The notes beneath the pieces were generated by a model. It searched no databases. It saw only the letters and a list, made by a program, of their open reading frames with translations, and was not told the origin of the DNA. 64,000 nt of DNA from Vibrio sp. LaRot3 (GTDB lineage: Bacteria; Pseudomonadota; Gammaproteobacteria; Enterobacterales; Vibrionaceae), in NCBI RefSeq assembly GCF_027587025.1, contig NZ_JAPPTI010000004.1, positions 186,001 through 250,000 of the forward strand. The letters are read 5' to 3'. Positions 18,551 to 27,552 of the stretch are shown here, one piece after another. The stretch's first letter is position 1. Each line of letters opens with the position of its first letter. Both the position numbers and the translations under genes were made by a program.

Positions 18551-19366
18551 GTGACAAACCCAAACTTTAACTCCCACTTAACCAGTCGAATTCAAGGTCA
18601 AAACCTTACTCTGGGCTACGACAATACGCCTATATGTCAGCAGCTTGATATTGCGATTCCTGACGGTAAGTTCAGCGTTATTATTGGCCCGAATGGTTGC
18701 GGAAAATCGACCCTATTGCGCAGCCTGTGCCGTTTACTTACACCAATCAAAGGTGAAATAAGCTTTGATGGCCAACCGCTACACAAACTGCCCAGTAAAG
18801 ACGTCGCCAAACAAATTGGCCTACTGCCACAAACCGCTCAAGCGCCTGATGGTATTCGTGTGGTTGATTTGGTTGCTCGAGGGCGATTTCCACACCAGAA
18901 CCTATTCCGACAATGGAGTGAAGAAGACCAACACTTCGTGACCGAAGCAATGCAAGCTGCTGGAGTAGAGCAGCTGGCAGAAAAACAAGTCTCTCAACTT
19001 TCTGGCGGGCAACGTCAACGAGTATGGATTGCGATGGTTTTGGCGCAAAACACCGATATTCTATTTTTGGATGAACCGACCACTTACCTAGATATTGCCC
19101 ACCAAGTAGAGCTATTGGATCTATTTAAACGCCTCAACAGAAAAGAAGGCCGAACTGTGGTCGCGGTTCTCCACGACTTGAATCAAGCATGTCGATATGC
19201 CGATCATTTGATTGTTTTAGCGAACGGGAAAAAGGTAACCGAAGGCGAACCAGAAAAGCTCATGACACCAGAGTTGGTGATGGATGTATTTGGCCTCAAC
19301 TGTCAAATTATGCCAGACCCAATAAGCCACACGCCGATGATCATTCCTATCGGCGCATGGGACTAG
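18551..19366 (+). CDS. fepC: siderophore ABC transporter ATPase (FepC-like)
   Basis: This is a 271-residue ABC ATPase. Walker A is GPNGCGKST (about residues 47-55), the Q-loop is in IGLLPQTAQ, the signature is LSGGQRQRVWIAM, Walker B is ILFLDEPTTYLD and the switch is VAVLHDLNQACRYADH. It energises uptake through FepDG. The start is GTG, two bases after the fepG stop. No TonB-dependent receptor or biosynthesis gene lies nearby, so the outer-membrane step is encoded elsewhere. Confidence 0.93.
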   Translation: MTNPNFNSHLTSRIQGQNLTLGYDNTPICQQLDIAIPDGKFSVIIGPNGCGKSTLLRSLCRLLTPIKGEISFDGQPLHKLPSKDVAKQIGLLPQTAQAPDGIRVVDLVARGRFPHQNLFRQWSEEDQHFVTEAMQAAGVEQLAEKQVSQLSGGQRQRVWIAMVLAQNTDILFLDEPTTYLDIAHQVELLDLFKRLNRKEGRTVVAVLHDLNQACRYADHLIVLANGKKVTEGEPEKLMTPELVMDVFGLNCQIMPDPISHTPMIIPIGAWD

Positions 19367-19377
19367 CATTTCACTAA

Positions 19378-20142
19378 CTAGTGGGCAGGTTTCGAAGGAA
19401 AATAGCTATCTAGCTTTAGCTTTTGCCAAACCTGCGCCACTAAAGGGTAAAAATTAGGTATTAGAGCATAAATCAAGCCGATAAATAGTACCGAGCCAAT
19501 CAAATCCATTGGTCGGTGCATGCCTAACCACAAACGGCTATAAGCCACACCGACACCCCATACAAACAACAATGCGGCTAAGCCATAGCGTTTATGCTCT
19601 ACAAACAAGCCACCAAAGAACGCTAAACAAATCGAGACAAAAATCGTATGCCCTGACGGGAACGAATAATCCGTTTCACCTTGCCAATGCAGGGTACGCC
19701 ACTCACTAACATGCTGCGAGATTCGTTCAATCACATTGTGCTGCTGCAATTCATTCAATTTGTAGAAATGGCTAGGATTAGGGATCAACAGCTGATGAGT
19801 CAGCAACTCGGTGTAGGGTCTTGGACTTTCCGTCAGGTGCTTGAGGCCCGTTTTAGCCACAAACCCAACCACTAGAATAAGCCCGAGTTGCGCCATCAGT
19901 GCCACTCGCTGCTTTGGCGTCATTCGGCACAACAAGCTTAAGCAACACAGTACCGCTAACGTCACTAAAAAGCCGCTACTGCCCGCCGAATGAGTCAATA
20001 ACGTCATAGAAAAGCCCTGTACATCACACACGTGACTTAATAATTCAATATGACTGACCAATAGCGTCATCGGCGCAATCACTAGCAGTAATAGCAGCAA
20101 TAAGCCAAGACCATGACGTTTAGTTTTGAAGTGTGCTTTCAT
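19378..20142 (-). CDS. pgpB: PAP2-type phosphatase, PgpB-like
   Basis: This 254-residue inner-membrane PAP2 phosphatase has the three catalytic motifs: KHLTESPRP, SFPSGH and SRLWLGMHRPMD. Helices at residues about 13-32, 50-72 and 80-97 and a periplasmic insert of about 60 residues match E. coli PgpB (254 residues), which dephosphorylates phosphatidylglycerol phosphate and undecaprenyl pyrophosphate. I start at the ATG reading MKAHFK; an upstream GTG adds three residues. It is convergent with fepC, with only 11 bases between. Confidence 0.88.
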   Translation of the reverse strand: MKAHFKTKRHGLGLLLLLLLVIAPMTLLVSHIELLSHVCDVQGFSMTLLTHSAGSSGFLVTLAVLCCLSLLCRMTPKQRVALMAQLGLILVVGFVAKTGLKHLTESPRPYTELLTHQLLIPNPSHFYKLNELQQHNVIERISQHVSEWRTLHWQGETDYSFPSGHTIFVSICLAFFGGLFVEHKRYGLAALLFVWGVGVAYSRLWLGMHRPMDLIGSVLFIGLIYALIPNFYPLVAQVWQKLKLDSYFPSKPAH

Positions 20143-20313
20143 AATTCCCACTCAACTGAGTAAACCCGAGTGCTAAACCAATTAGAAACGAGATATTAGC
20201 TGAAATGGTGTGGAAAAATTATCAAGAAGATGTCAATTTGACGAAAGATCGCGCCCAGTTCGATACATAACAACCATGTTTGGCCACGATTAATAAATGA
20301 GGTGGGTTGAATA

Positions 20314-20346
20314 TTGAGCCAATAAGTTCAAACTCACTGGCTCAAT
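20314..20346 (-). terminator. hairpin at the end of the thi operon
   Basis: ATTGAGCCA / TGGCTCAAT is a 9-bp perfect stem 20 bases beyond the tenA stop on the - strand, with only a short T-rich tail. Confidence 0.5.
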
Positions 20347-20365
20347 AGAGCAATAGCAAAATAAA

Positions 20366-21031
20366 CTATCGTAGGATATCCAAGCCTTGCTGCCAAAACG
20401 CCACTTCCATACGTGTGGCGGTTTTGAACACTTGAATTAAGTGCTGCCCTTTTTGACTGTTGATGTCGATGTCTTGCAACAAGCGGTTAAAGTGTTCAGC
20501 ACCTTGTGCCACGCCTGTTTGGAATTCATCTCCACCATAAAGCTCAATCCAACTAGCATAAGGGTTACCCTCACGCACCGTTTCTCTATCTTCAATCAAC
20601 GCTTTACCAATAGCAGCATAACCAATAGAGCATGGTGCAAGCGCCGCATATAAGTCAACTAAATCCCCTGTCATACCGGCATCCAATACATAGCGCGTGT
20701 AAGCCACGGTACCAAAGTCTTCCGCTTCGTTTTCTAGGTCTGATTCCGTCAATCCCCATTGCTGACAATAGGTGACATGATGGGCGATTTCAGAGTCTAG
20801 CAAAGCATGAACACTTGGCAGAGCTTGGCGCATATCTTGAAGACTATTTGCCTTGTATATCGCCAGTGCATACGCCCTTGCGTACTGCTTTAAGAACAAA
20901 AAGTCTTGTTTTAAGTAATGTAAAAAGCACGCTTGATCTAAGCGGCCTTTTGCGAGTTGACGTACAAACGCATGCTGTGTGTATTCATTCCAGTCGCTGC
21001 GGCACGCCTCAATTAAATCTTGGTATTTCAT
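20366..21031 (-). CDS. tenA: TenA aminopyrimidine aminohydrolase (thiaminase II)
   Basis: This is a 221-residue all-helical TenA protein. The nucleophile Cys is in LAPCSIGYAAIG (about residue 134). YASWIELYGGDEF and the C-terminal catalytic Glu in RMEVAFWQQG are present. TenA hydrolyses aminomethyl-aminopyrimidine from degraded thiamine to HMP, which ThiD then phosphorylates. It is the last gene of the riboswitch operon. I start at MKYQDLIEAC, the usual TenA N-terminus, instead of a 13-residue extension with no better ribosome site. Confidence 0.92.
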   Translation of the reverse strand: MKYQDLIEACRSDWNEYTQHAFVRQLAKGRLDQACFLHYLKQDFLFLKQYARAYALAIYKANSLQDMRQALPSVHALLDSEIAHHVTYCQQWGLTESDLENEAEDFGTVAYTRYVLDAGMTGDLVDLYAALAPCSIGYAAIGKALIEDRETVREGNPYASWIELYGGDEFQTGVAQGAEHFNRLLQDIDINSQKGQHLIQVFKTATRMEVAFWQQGLDILR

Positions 21032-21098
21032 ATAGGGTCTGTTTATCTTTTGTGGTTGAATTTTCGCCAAAAATCATCTTTTTAAGAGCTAACCGGCC

Positions 21099-22049
21099 TT
21101 AATTAAACTCTGGTACGTAGTCGGCTGCTTTTGGCAAAGTTTCAATCAGTTTTTGCGAGTACATAAACTCGGCATAATCATCGTAGCGTTTCAAATCGAC
21201 CGCCGATGGACGAAGCGCAAAACGTGTTAGCGTATCGTTCCAAGCACGTTTATTTAACTCGTTGTTGAGCGTATCAGGCGAGTAAGCAACAAACTCCTGC
21301 CAAGACACTTGTGGGTGATTAACAATGTAAGTAGTCGCTTGTTCTAATGCTTGGTTGAACGCTTTAATCGCCTCTGCATCGTGAGTTTTAGCATTGGCGA
21401 CAAACACCAGTTCATCGTATGCTGGCACACCATGTTCTTCAGGGAAGAAAGCTTTGGCTTTATAACCTTCTAAAGCCAATTGGTTGGTTTCGAAGTTACG
21501 CAAACCACCCCAAATTGCATCCACTTTGCCTGACGCCAACGAAGAAGATAGCGCCCAACCAACATTGATGATCTCTACGTCAGAGAACTTAACGCCTTGC
21601 TGACCAAGCATGGTTCCGATTACCGCTTCTTCATTACCCGCAATCGCGATACCGACTTTTTTGCCTTTAAGATCACTTAGATTGTCGTTCTTGCCGTTAT
21701 CTAACACCATCAAGGTATTGAGCGGAGTCGCGATTAACGTTGCAGAGCGAATCAGTGGCAAACCAGCGGCCACATCGATGGTTAAGCTAGGTTGATAAGA
21801 AATCGCCAAATCGACCTTACCCGCTGCCACCAGCTTAGGTGGCGTACTTGGATCGGCTGGCTCTTGAATTTCCACCTTTAAGCCTTGCTGCTCAAAGTAG
21901 CCACGCTGCTGAGCGATGACGATTGGGCCATGGTTCGGGTTCACAAACCAATCTAGCATCAAGGTAAGTTTTTTCTCTTCGGCAAACACAGAAGCAGATG
22001 CAAGTGAAGCAAGCAAAGCCACTGCTGAAAGTAGTTTATTGTTTTTCAC
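21099..22049 (-). CDS. thiY: thiamine-precursor (pyrimidine) binding protein ThiY
   Basis: This 316-residue NMT1/THI5-like periplasmic binding protein has a signal peptide (1-23, SASVFAEE). The mature start KLTLMLDWFVNPNHGPIVIAQQRGYF is typical of HMP/formylaminopyrimidine-binding ThiY proteins. It captures pyrimidine breakdown products of thiamine for the ThiXZ transporter. Its place between thiX and tenA agrees with salvage. Confidence 0.88.
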   Translation of the reverse strand: MKNNKLLSAVALLASLASASVFAEEKKLTLMLDWFVNPNHGPIVIAQQRGYFEQQGLKVEIQEPADPSTPPKLVAAGKVDLAISYQPSLTIDVAAGLPLIRSATLIATPLNTLMVLDNGKNDNLSDLKGKKVGIAIAGNEEAVIGTMLGQQGVKFSDVEIINVGWALSSSLASGKVDAIWGGLRNFETNQLALEGYKAKAFFPEEHGVPAYDELVFVANAKTHDAEAIKAFNQALEQATTYIVNHPQVSWQEFVAYSPDTLNNELNKRAWNDTLTRFALRPSAVDLKRYDDYAEFMYSQKLIETLPKAADYVPEFN

Positions 22050-22099
22050 TGAAGGTTCCTTTTTTCATTTTGTCGTTATGTTGAGCATTTTCTGGAGCT

Positions 22100-22903
22100 T
22101 TAATCGCTCCAAGGGATAAGTCGTTTCAACAACTTATCGGTAAAGAAGTAGAGTGCAATGGAGAGCAGCGCGAGGATAAATAGCGCAGCAAACATCTCAT
22201 CAATGATCATACGAGCATTCGCTTGAAGCATTAGATAGCCTAGTCCTTGGCTTGAGCCCACCCACTCGCCCACTACAGCACCAATCGGAGCAATCACCAC
22301 TGCAACCCGAATACCTGAAGCTAAGGTTGGTAATGAAGCAGGCAGTTGAATATGACGCAGCTTTTGCCACTTACTTGCCCCCATGGTTTGCGCCAAATCG
22401 AGATAACCGCGCGGTGTATTCCGTAAACCGTCATAGCAGCAAGTCGTGACTGGGAAGAAAATAATGATGGCGGCCATCACCACTTTTGAAGCGATGCCAT
22501 AGCCTAGCCAAAGCATTAGTACCGGCGCGATAGCAAAAACAGGAATGGCTTGGCTGGCAATAAGAATAGGCAGCAGCCAGCGCTTAAGAGGTTCAAACAA
22601 CAGCATTTGCAAAGCAAACAGTAACCCCATTGAAAGCCCAAGTAGCAAACCCAATAGGATCTCTTGAGCCGTGACCCATGTGTGTTTAAGCAATACGTCA
22701 TAACGGGCGACTAACCGCTCCAGAACATCCAAAGGTGCAGGCAGAATAAAGCTCGGCATATCAAACAGCACAACCACCAATTGCCACAGCCCCAAAATGA
22801 CAGCAACCGATACCACCATTCGCACTACTGGATTAAGTCGTGCTTGCTGCGCTGCAAGTTTATGAGTCATGGCATCAATATCGGTCATGTTACTCATAGT
22901 CAT
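22100..22903 (-). CDS. thiX: ABC permease ThiX for pyrimidine precursor
   Basis: This 267-residue BPD-type permease has six helices. The EAA loop is in DLAQTMGASKWQKLRHIQLPASLPTLASGIRVAV (key E/D-A-A-G-like spacing with GAS and LP). It overlaps thiZ by 14 bases, a sign of coupled translation. It forms the membrane channel for the ThiY-delivered pyrimidine. Confidence 0.88.
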   Translation of the reverse strand: MTMSNMTDIDAMTHKLAAQQARLNPVVRMVVSVAVILGLWQLVVVLFDMPSFILPAPLDVLERLVARYDVLLKHTWVTAQEILLGLLLGLSMGLLFALQMLLFEPLKRWLLPILIASQAIPVFAIAPVLMLWLGYGIASKVVMAAIIIFFPVTTCCYDGLRNTPRGYLDLAQTMGASKWQKLRHIQLPASLPTLASGIRVAVVIAPIGAVVGEWVGSSQGLGYLMLQANARMIIDEMFAALFILALLSIALYFFTDKLLKRLIPWSD

Positions 22904-23654
22904 GCTCCAACGTATCTAAGATCTGCTGCTGCAATTGAGCGCACTCTGCATCCATAGTTCTTGGTGGTAAGGTGCTTGGTACGGATAGCTGACAAGCCGA
23001 TGCTGGCGAACCTCGCAACACATAAAGCTGATCGGCTAATCGGATCGCTTCTTGTGGATCGTGAGTAATCAAAATAACGGTTTTATCACGCAGCAACTCT
23101 GCCGCAAGAGACTGCAATTTATAGCGAGTCACCGCATCCAACGCAGAAAATGGCTCGTCCATTAACACCAAAGGTTTGTCTTGCATTAGCGTACGAGCGA
23201 GCGCGACACGTTGACGCATTCCTCCAGACAACTGTTGAGGGCGCTTATCCGCATCGGATTTTAGGCCAACCTTCTCAAGCAAAGTAAGCGCTCGCTTTTT
23301 ATCTTGCTCGCTTGAAGAAGAAAAGCGCTGACTAAGACATACGTTGTCTAACACGCTAAGCCAAGGTAATAACAAATCCTGCTGCGCCATATACGCAAGT
23401 TGGCCTTGTAGTGGATTGATTGCACCAAGGGAGCAAGGTGTTAAATTCAGTTCTCCAACCCATTCCATTTGCTGCTCAGCCAATCCAGCTAAGTAACGCA
23501 GTAAGGTAGTTTTGCCACAACCACTTCGACCCAATAAACATGTCCACTTACCCGCTTGAATTTGCATATTCAAACCTTGCAGCACGGGTTGCTCACTATC
23601 GAGGTAACGCAGTGATGCGTGTTTTATTTCAATTCCAACCGCTGTCATACTCAC
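22890..23654 (-). CDS. thiZ: ABC transporter ATPase ThiZ
   Basis: This is a 254-residue NrtD/SsuB-type ATPase. Walker A is GRSGCGKTT, the signature is LSGGMRQRVALARTL, Walker B is LVLMDEPFSALD and the switch is ILITHDPQEA. It lies three bases downstream of thiD. It drives pyrimidine uptake with ThiX and ThiY. Confidence 0.9.
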   Translation of the reverse strand: MSMTAVGIEIKHASLRYLDSEQPVLQGLNMQIQAGKWTCLLGRSGCGKTTLLRYLAGLAEQQMEWVGELNLTPCSLGAINPLQGQLAYMAQQDLLLPWLSVLDNVCLSQRFSSSSEQDKKRALTLLEKVGLKSDADKRPQQLSGGMRQRVALARTLMQDKPLVLMDEPFSALDAVTRYKLQSLAAELLRDKTVILITHDPQEAIRLADQLYVLRGSPASACQLSVPSTLPPRTMDAECAQLQQQILDTLEHDYE

Positions 23655-23657
23655 ACT

Positions 23658-24500
23658 CTAGCTTTGAGTTGCGTACTTTTGAGTAGAATAGAAGTGGTGG
23701 ACTGGGCCATGCCCGTCCCCTATCGATAGTTGGTCGGCATGAGCAATCGCTTGAGAGATGTATTCTTTGCCATGAACAACTGCGCCATCGAGATCATAGC
23801 CTTGAGCCAAATATGAAGCGATGGCAGAAGAGAGGGTACAACCTGTACCGTGGGTGTTCTTGGTCAGCACTCGTTTCGCACTAATAAGCGAGACGGAATC
23901 TTGGGTGATATACAAATCATTACTGTTTTCGTCTTGCTCTAGATGACCAGCCTTTAGTAGTACCGCTTTGGCTCCAAGCTGGCGCAAATCTTCAATCATT
24001 GCGCCCATTTCATCTTCAGATTTTGGTACAGCTTGCCCGGTTAAGGCTGCGCCCTCAGGAAGATTCGGCGTGATCAAATCTGCTAATGGAATTAGTCGCT
24101 GCTTTAATGTGTTGATTGCGTCTGTTTTCAATAGCAAGTCACCACTGGTCGCAACCATTACTGGGTCTAACACAACGAATTTAGGTTGGTATTGTTCGAT
24201 CTTACTGGCAACGACTTCAATGATATCGCTATCGGCCAACATGCCGATTTTTACCGCATCAACTTTAATATCACTGAATACCGCATCAAGTTGGCTTGCG
24301 ACATGTTCAAGAGGGATGGCACAAATTGCCGATACGCCAAGGGTGTTTTGTGAAGTAATTGCGGTGATGGCTGAACAAGCAAAACTGCCTGTCGCTGAAA
24401 TTGCCTTAATATCCGCTTGAACCCCAGCGCCGCCGCCACTGTCTGAGCCCGCAATGGTTAATACAATTGGCGTAGATTGAGAAAGCTGATGTGTTGACAT
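23658..24500 (-). CDS. thiD: hydroxymethylpyrimidine (phosphate) kinase ThiD
   Basis: This is a 280-residue ribokinase-fold enzyme. The N-terminal TIAGSDSGGGAGVQADIKAISA binding segment, VLDPVMVATSGD and the catalytic anion-hole motif NTHGTGCTLSSAIAS are intact. It phosphorylates HMP and HMP-P for thiamine synthesis. The start is the ATG with AAGGAG five bases upstream; a GTG two codons earlier is in frame but would sit too close. It is the first gene after the TPP riboswitch. Confidence 0.95.
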   Translation of the reverse strand: MSTHQLSQSTPIVLTIAGSDSGGGAGVQADIKAISATGSFACSAITAITSQNTLGVSAICAIPLEHVASQLDAVFSDIKVDAVKIGMLADSDIIEVVASKIEQYQPKFVVLDPVMVATSGDLLLKTDAINTLKQRLIPLADLITPNLPEGAALTGQAVPKSEDEMGAMIEDLRQLGAKAVLLKAGHLEQDENSNDLYITQDSVSLISAKRVLTKNTHGTGCTLSSAIASYLAQGYDLDGAVVHGKEYISQAIAHADQLSIGDGHGPVHHFYSTQKYATQS

Positions 24501-24670
24501 GGTCACTCCTTAACGCACGGTAAGGAACTGACTCATCAACAAATAGACCGAGGGAATAGAGATCCGTGGTATAGATGAGCGACACAAACTCGGCCATAAA
24601 CATTACCTCTATTATCACGGGATCATCACTAAATAATACCAGCGAAAAGGCGCACAGCTTGTGTTCTATA

Positions 24671-24783
24671 GTTCCCTACGTCAGTGCTAACTGAATCAGG
24701 TTCAACGGGTCTCGCAATGCGATCTCAGCCTCTAACTTGCTCATCTTCTCACGTGGATTGGATGATTAGCTGGGCTCCCCGAC
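24671..24783 (-). promoter_or_regulatory. TPP riboswitch (THI element)
   Basis: On the - strand the aptamer runs from GTCGGGGAGCCC through GGCTGAGATCGC and GAGACCCGTTGAACCTGATT to CAGTTAGCACTGACGTAGGGAA. The conserved CTGAGA and ACCCGTTGAACCTGAT boxes and the closing GGGGA / TAGGGAA ends are present. It controls the thiD-thiZ-thiX-thiY-tenA operon in response to thiamine pyrophosphate. About 170 bases follow before thiD and must hold the expression platform. Confidence 0.95.
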
Positions 24784-24821
24784 TATGTTTGAGCAGATAG
24801 TATCAGTAATTCAACGCAAAA

Positions 24822-24857
24822 AAAACGCCTGTTTTACCGAAGTAAAACAGGCGTTTT
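24822..24857 (-). terminator. terminator of the ferrosome-like operon
   Basis: A 16-bp perfect stem, AAAACGCCTGTTTTAC / GTAAAACAGGCGTTTT, with a 4-base loop is followed on the - strand by a long T-run. It insulates the ATPase operon from the thi riboswitch operon downstream. Confidence 0.9.
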
Positions 24858-24870
24858 TCTAACAGACAAG

Positions 24871-26934
24871 TTAACCATTCTTAATTGCTACAGAGCGAGC
24901 AAGAATACCTAGAGTCGTACCATTGTGCAGTAATGCACTCATGGTTGGGCTTAGCATACCCATCGCTGCCGCTAGCATGATACCGCTGTTAACATACTCA
25001 GCAATCTTAATGTTGGTGTTGATCATGCCCATCGCAATTTGCGCTAACTGGTAGGTCTCAGCGACGCCATGCAGCTTATCTTGCAACAACACCACATCTG
25101 CCGCTTGCCTTGCGAGCTCAGTACCGCGGCACATAGCGACGCCAACGTCTGCTTTGGTCAGTGCGGGCGCATCATTCACGCCATCACCAACAAACATCAC
25201 CTTGTGACCTTGCTGTTGCAACTCATCAATAATGGCTGATTTACTCTTCGGTGTCGCTTCGGCGAATACGCGATCCAATTGCAGTTCGTCACCTAACATG
25301 TGCGCTTTATAGGCGCTATCACCAGAGATCATCACTAACTGCTTAATACCTAACTGACGCAGGTGGCTTAAGGTTTCAGCTACGTCTTCACGTAAGTGAT
25401 CACGAAGACCTATCATGCCAATCAGCTTCTTCTTCGAAGAGATGAAAATTAGGTGACGCCCTAACTGCTCATAGTGACGAATTTGCTCTTCAACATCACT
25501 AAAATCGACCTGTTCGTGCTCTTCTAAGAAGTGGCGGCTGCCCATCACTAAACAGTGTTGATTCAAGGTACTCTTCAAGCCGTGCGCAATCACGTACTCT
25601 ACCTCGCCATGTTCAATGTGAGGCAATTGGTGATTTTTCGCAGCATTCACAACCGCTTGAGAAAGTGGGTGATTACTGTGCTCTTCTACCGAGGCGGCAA
25701 TAGCAAGCAAATCGCGCGCACTGTTGGTTTCGCAAAGTGGAATAACATCAGTGACTTCCATATCGCCATAAGTCAACGTACCGGTTTTATCAAACACGCA
25801 TGTGTCGATTTGCGCCAGTTTTTCAATCGCACTACCGCCTTTAAGCAAGATGCCTTGCTGCGCAGCGCGATACATGATCGACTTAAACGTCACCGGTGTG
25901 CTGAGCTTTAGTGCACAGGAGTAATCAACGAGGAATACCGACGCCACACGGTTGATATCTTGGGTTAATGCAAATACCGCAGCACCAATACCAAGCGTAA
26001 TCTTCACGCGGCGATTAGCCATGTCTTGAGTAACTTGTTGAATCTCGCTTTTCTCGCTGAGCGAATCGTAAATCAACTTAGCGATTTTCGCGGTAGTTGC
26101 CTCACTGCCGACTTTTTCTACCCGTACTTTAATGGTGCCTTCATGCACACTAGTACCTGAGTAAACCAAAGCATCTAGCTCACGACGGACCGGAACGTTC
26201 TCACCGGTTAGCGCAGATTGATTCACCAGCGCAGCGCCGTCAATGACCACGCCATCAACTGGGATAGCACTGCCCGGAGCCAACTCAATCACATCTCCCG
26301 CGGATAACTCAGTCGAATTGATTTGCTGCTTGTCACCATTTGGTAACACTTGCCACACAATCGATTCTTGTGGGCGCATCAAATCAGCAAGCAGCTGATC
26401 ACTGTTGCGACTGGTTTTCTGCTCCATGTATTCACCAAGGCTTATCAAGCTTTGGGTCATCATGGCTGTGCGATAATCACCACGCCAAGCAGAAAGACCA
26501 ACCGCAATCGCATCAAGCACTTCAACTGAGATTTTTTTCTCGCGCAGCTCATTGATGCCCTCTACTAACGTAGGTGCAATCAGAGTCGCGGTCGTCAATG
26601 CGCCCCATTTATTCGGCAACATGGCCGCAGCTAGCGTACCAATCACGTTCATGGCAATGTCACCACGAGTGAACTGGTGTTCGCTATCGCTTTGCTCTGC
26701 TTGTTCAAAGTCGAGCTGCGCTATTCGCTGTTCTAACGTTTGGCTATTGAGCAACGCTTTGTCGTACTCAACCACGATCGCGCAAGCATCAAGGTTGACG
26801 CGCACGTCACGAATACCCTGAATGGCCATCAAACTCTGTTTGATCCATTCACCGATATCCTGATACTGCCTAAGCGCTTTTACCTTAAAACGAATTCGAC
26901 CAGGGAAATGGTGTTTGACCTGAATGCCAATCAT
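24871..26934 (-). CDS. P1B-type ATPase of a ferrosome-like (fez) cluster
   Basis: This is a 687-residue heavy-metal-type P-ATPase. The N-terminus (1-75) is an HMA-like fold without CxxC, carrying HHFPGRIRFKVK at residues 8-19. Actuator motif TGEN is at 243-246, phosphorylation DKTGT at 382-386, the P1B HP pair in SNHPLSQAV at about 422 and GDGVNDAP at 583-590. The metal-site CPx is replaced by SCALK (339-343), and the usual GD(N/H) hinge reads GDS. Few helices precede the actuator. A P1B ATPase of this form with small hydrophobic partners resembles FezB, the iron pump of ferrosomes. It is the last of five overlapping genes. Iron as substrate is inference. Confidence 0.85.
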   Translation of the reverse strand: MIGIQVKHHFPGRIRFKVKALRQYQDIGEWIKQSLMAIQGIRDVRVNLDACAIVVEYDKALLNSQTLEQRIAQLDFEQAEQSDSEHQFTRGDIAMNVIGTLAAAMLPNKWGALTTATLIAPTLVEGINELREKKISVEVLDAIAVGLSAWRGDYRTAMMTQSLISLGEYMEQKTSRNSDQLLADLMRPQESIVWQVLPNGDKQQINSTELSAGDVIELAPGSAIPVDGVVIDGAALVNQSALTGENVPVRRELDALVYSGTSVHEGTIKVRVEKVGSEATTAKIAKLIYDSLSEKSEIQQVTQDMANRRVKITLGIGAAVFALTQDINRVASVFLVDYSCALKLSTPVTFKSIMYRAAQQGILLKGGSAIEKLAQIDTCVFDKTGTLTYGDMEVTDVIPLCETNSARDLLAIAASVEEHSNHPLSQAVVNAAKNHQLPHIEHGEVEYVIAHGLKSTLNQHCLVMGSRHFLEEHEQVDFSDVEEQIRHYEQLGRHLIFISSKKKLIGMIGLRDHLREDVAETLSHLRQLGIKQLVMISGDSAYKAHMLGDELQLDRVFAEATPKSKSAIIDELQQQGHKVMFVGDGVNDAPALTKADVGVAMCRGTELARQAADVVLLQDKLHGVAETYQLAQIAMGMINTNIKIAEYVNSGIMLAAAMGMLSPTMSALLHNGTTLGILARSVAIKNG

Positions 26935-27254
26935 TCTTCGCCTTTGTGCAGGTTACGATAGTATTCCAGTTCAGCTTGAGTATCTTCCAAGCGCTCTTTC
27001 AGCTCTTCCACTTCACCACGCACGGTAGACCACGCTTTCTCACCTGTCGCAGTCACACCTTGCTGAAACTTCTTGTTGCTTAGCAAGTACGCCACAGCAG
27101 CACCAGCCACAAGACCCATCGCAAAGTGCGTTTTGGTGTTTTGCTTTTTGTAAGGTGTTTCTTGCGTACCTTGATTTGGTTGCGCGCCGTTTTGGTAACC
27201 ATTGTATGGGTAACCGTAATATGGGTAGCCCTGATATGGATTATTGTTGTTCAT
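26931..27254 (-). CDS. small YtxH-like membrane-associated protein, Tyr/Pro/Gly-rich
   Basis: This 107-residue protein has three parts. A low-complexity N-terminus (about 1-35) repeats the GYPY/GYQN pattern. A Gly/Ala hydrophobic helix AMGLVAGAAVAYLLSNKKF (45-63) follows. The charged C-terminal coiled coil is EEVEELKERLEDTQAELEYY-like. The GAA...LLSN block recurs in the protein at 27549-28331, so the two are related. The ending overlaps the ATPase start by four bases. Function unknown; membrane shaping or coating of an iron compartment is a guess from context. Confidence 0.75.
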   Translation of the reverse strand: MNNNNPYQGYPYYGYPYNGYQNGAQPNQGTQETPYKKQNTKTHFAMGLVAGAAVAYLLSNKKFQQGVTATGEKAWSTVRGEVEELKERLEDTQAELEYYRNLHKGEE

Positions 27255-27552
27255 CTGATTTATTTTCCGAAAGCTGATCCATTAAATACACACCTGCCGC
27301 ACCAACACTAAGAATAGTGAATAGTGATAATGCTGGGCGTCCGGCCATTTTTTCTGCCACATAAGTGGATGCGCCGCTCACTGCACCTGCTTTTAAAGCA
27401 GATACTGCCGCTTGAGTCGCCATTTGATTGGTATCGATCTCACCTTGTTGGTGTCGCTGCCAATTGCTCACTACCGACGCACCGCCGCCAGCCATCGCCC
27501 CCACAATCATGGCTCGGCTAGCTGCGCTTAGTTTGTCAGTGGCGTTACTCAT
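27241..27552 (-). CDS. small Gly/Ala-rich hydrophobic protein of the fez-like operon
   Basis: This 103-residue protein has two hydrophobic stretches, AMIVGAMAGGGASVV (about 14-28) and ALSLFTILSVGAAGVYLMDQL (about 74-94), joined by an Ala/Gly segment. Glycine-zipper spacing suggests oligomerising membrane helices, as in magnetosome- and ferrosome-associated small proteins. It overlaps the preceding gene by 4 bases and the next by 14. I do not recognise a named family with certainty. Confidence 0.7.
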   Translation of the reverse strand: MSNATDKLSAASRAMIVGAMAGGGASVVSNWQRHQQGEIDTNQMATQAAVSALKAGAVSGASTYVAEKMAGRPALSLFTILSVGAAGVYLMDQLSENKSDEQQ

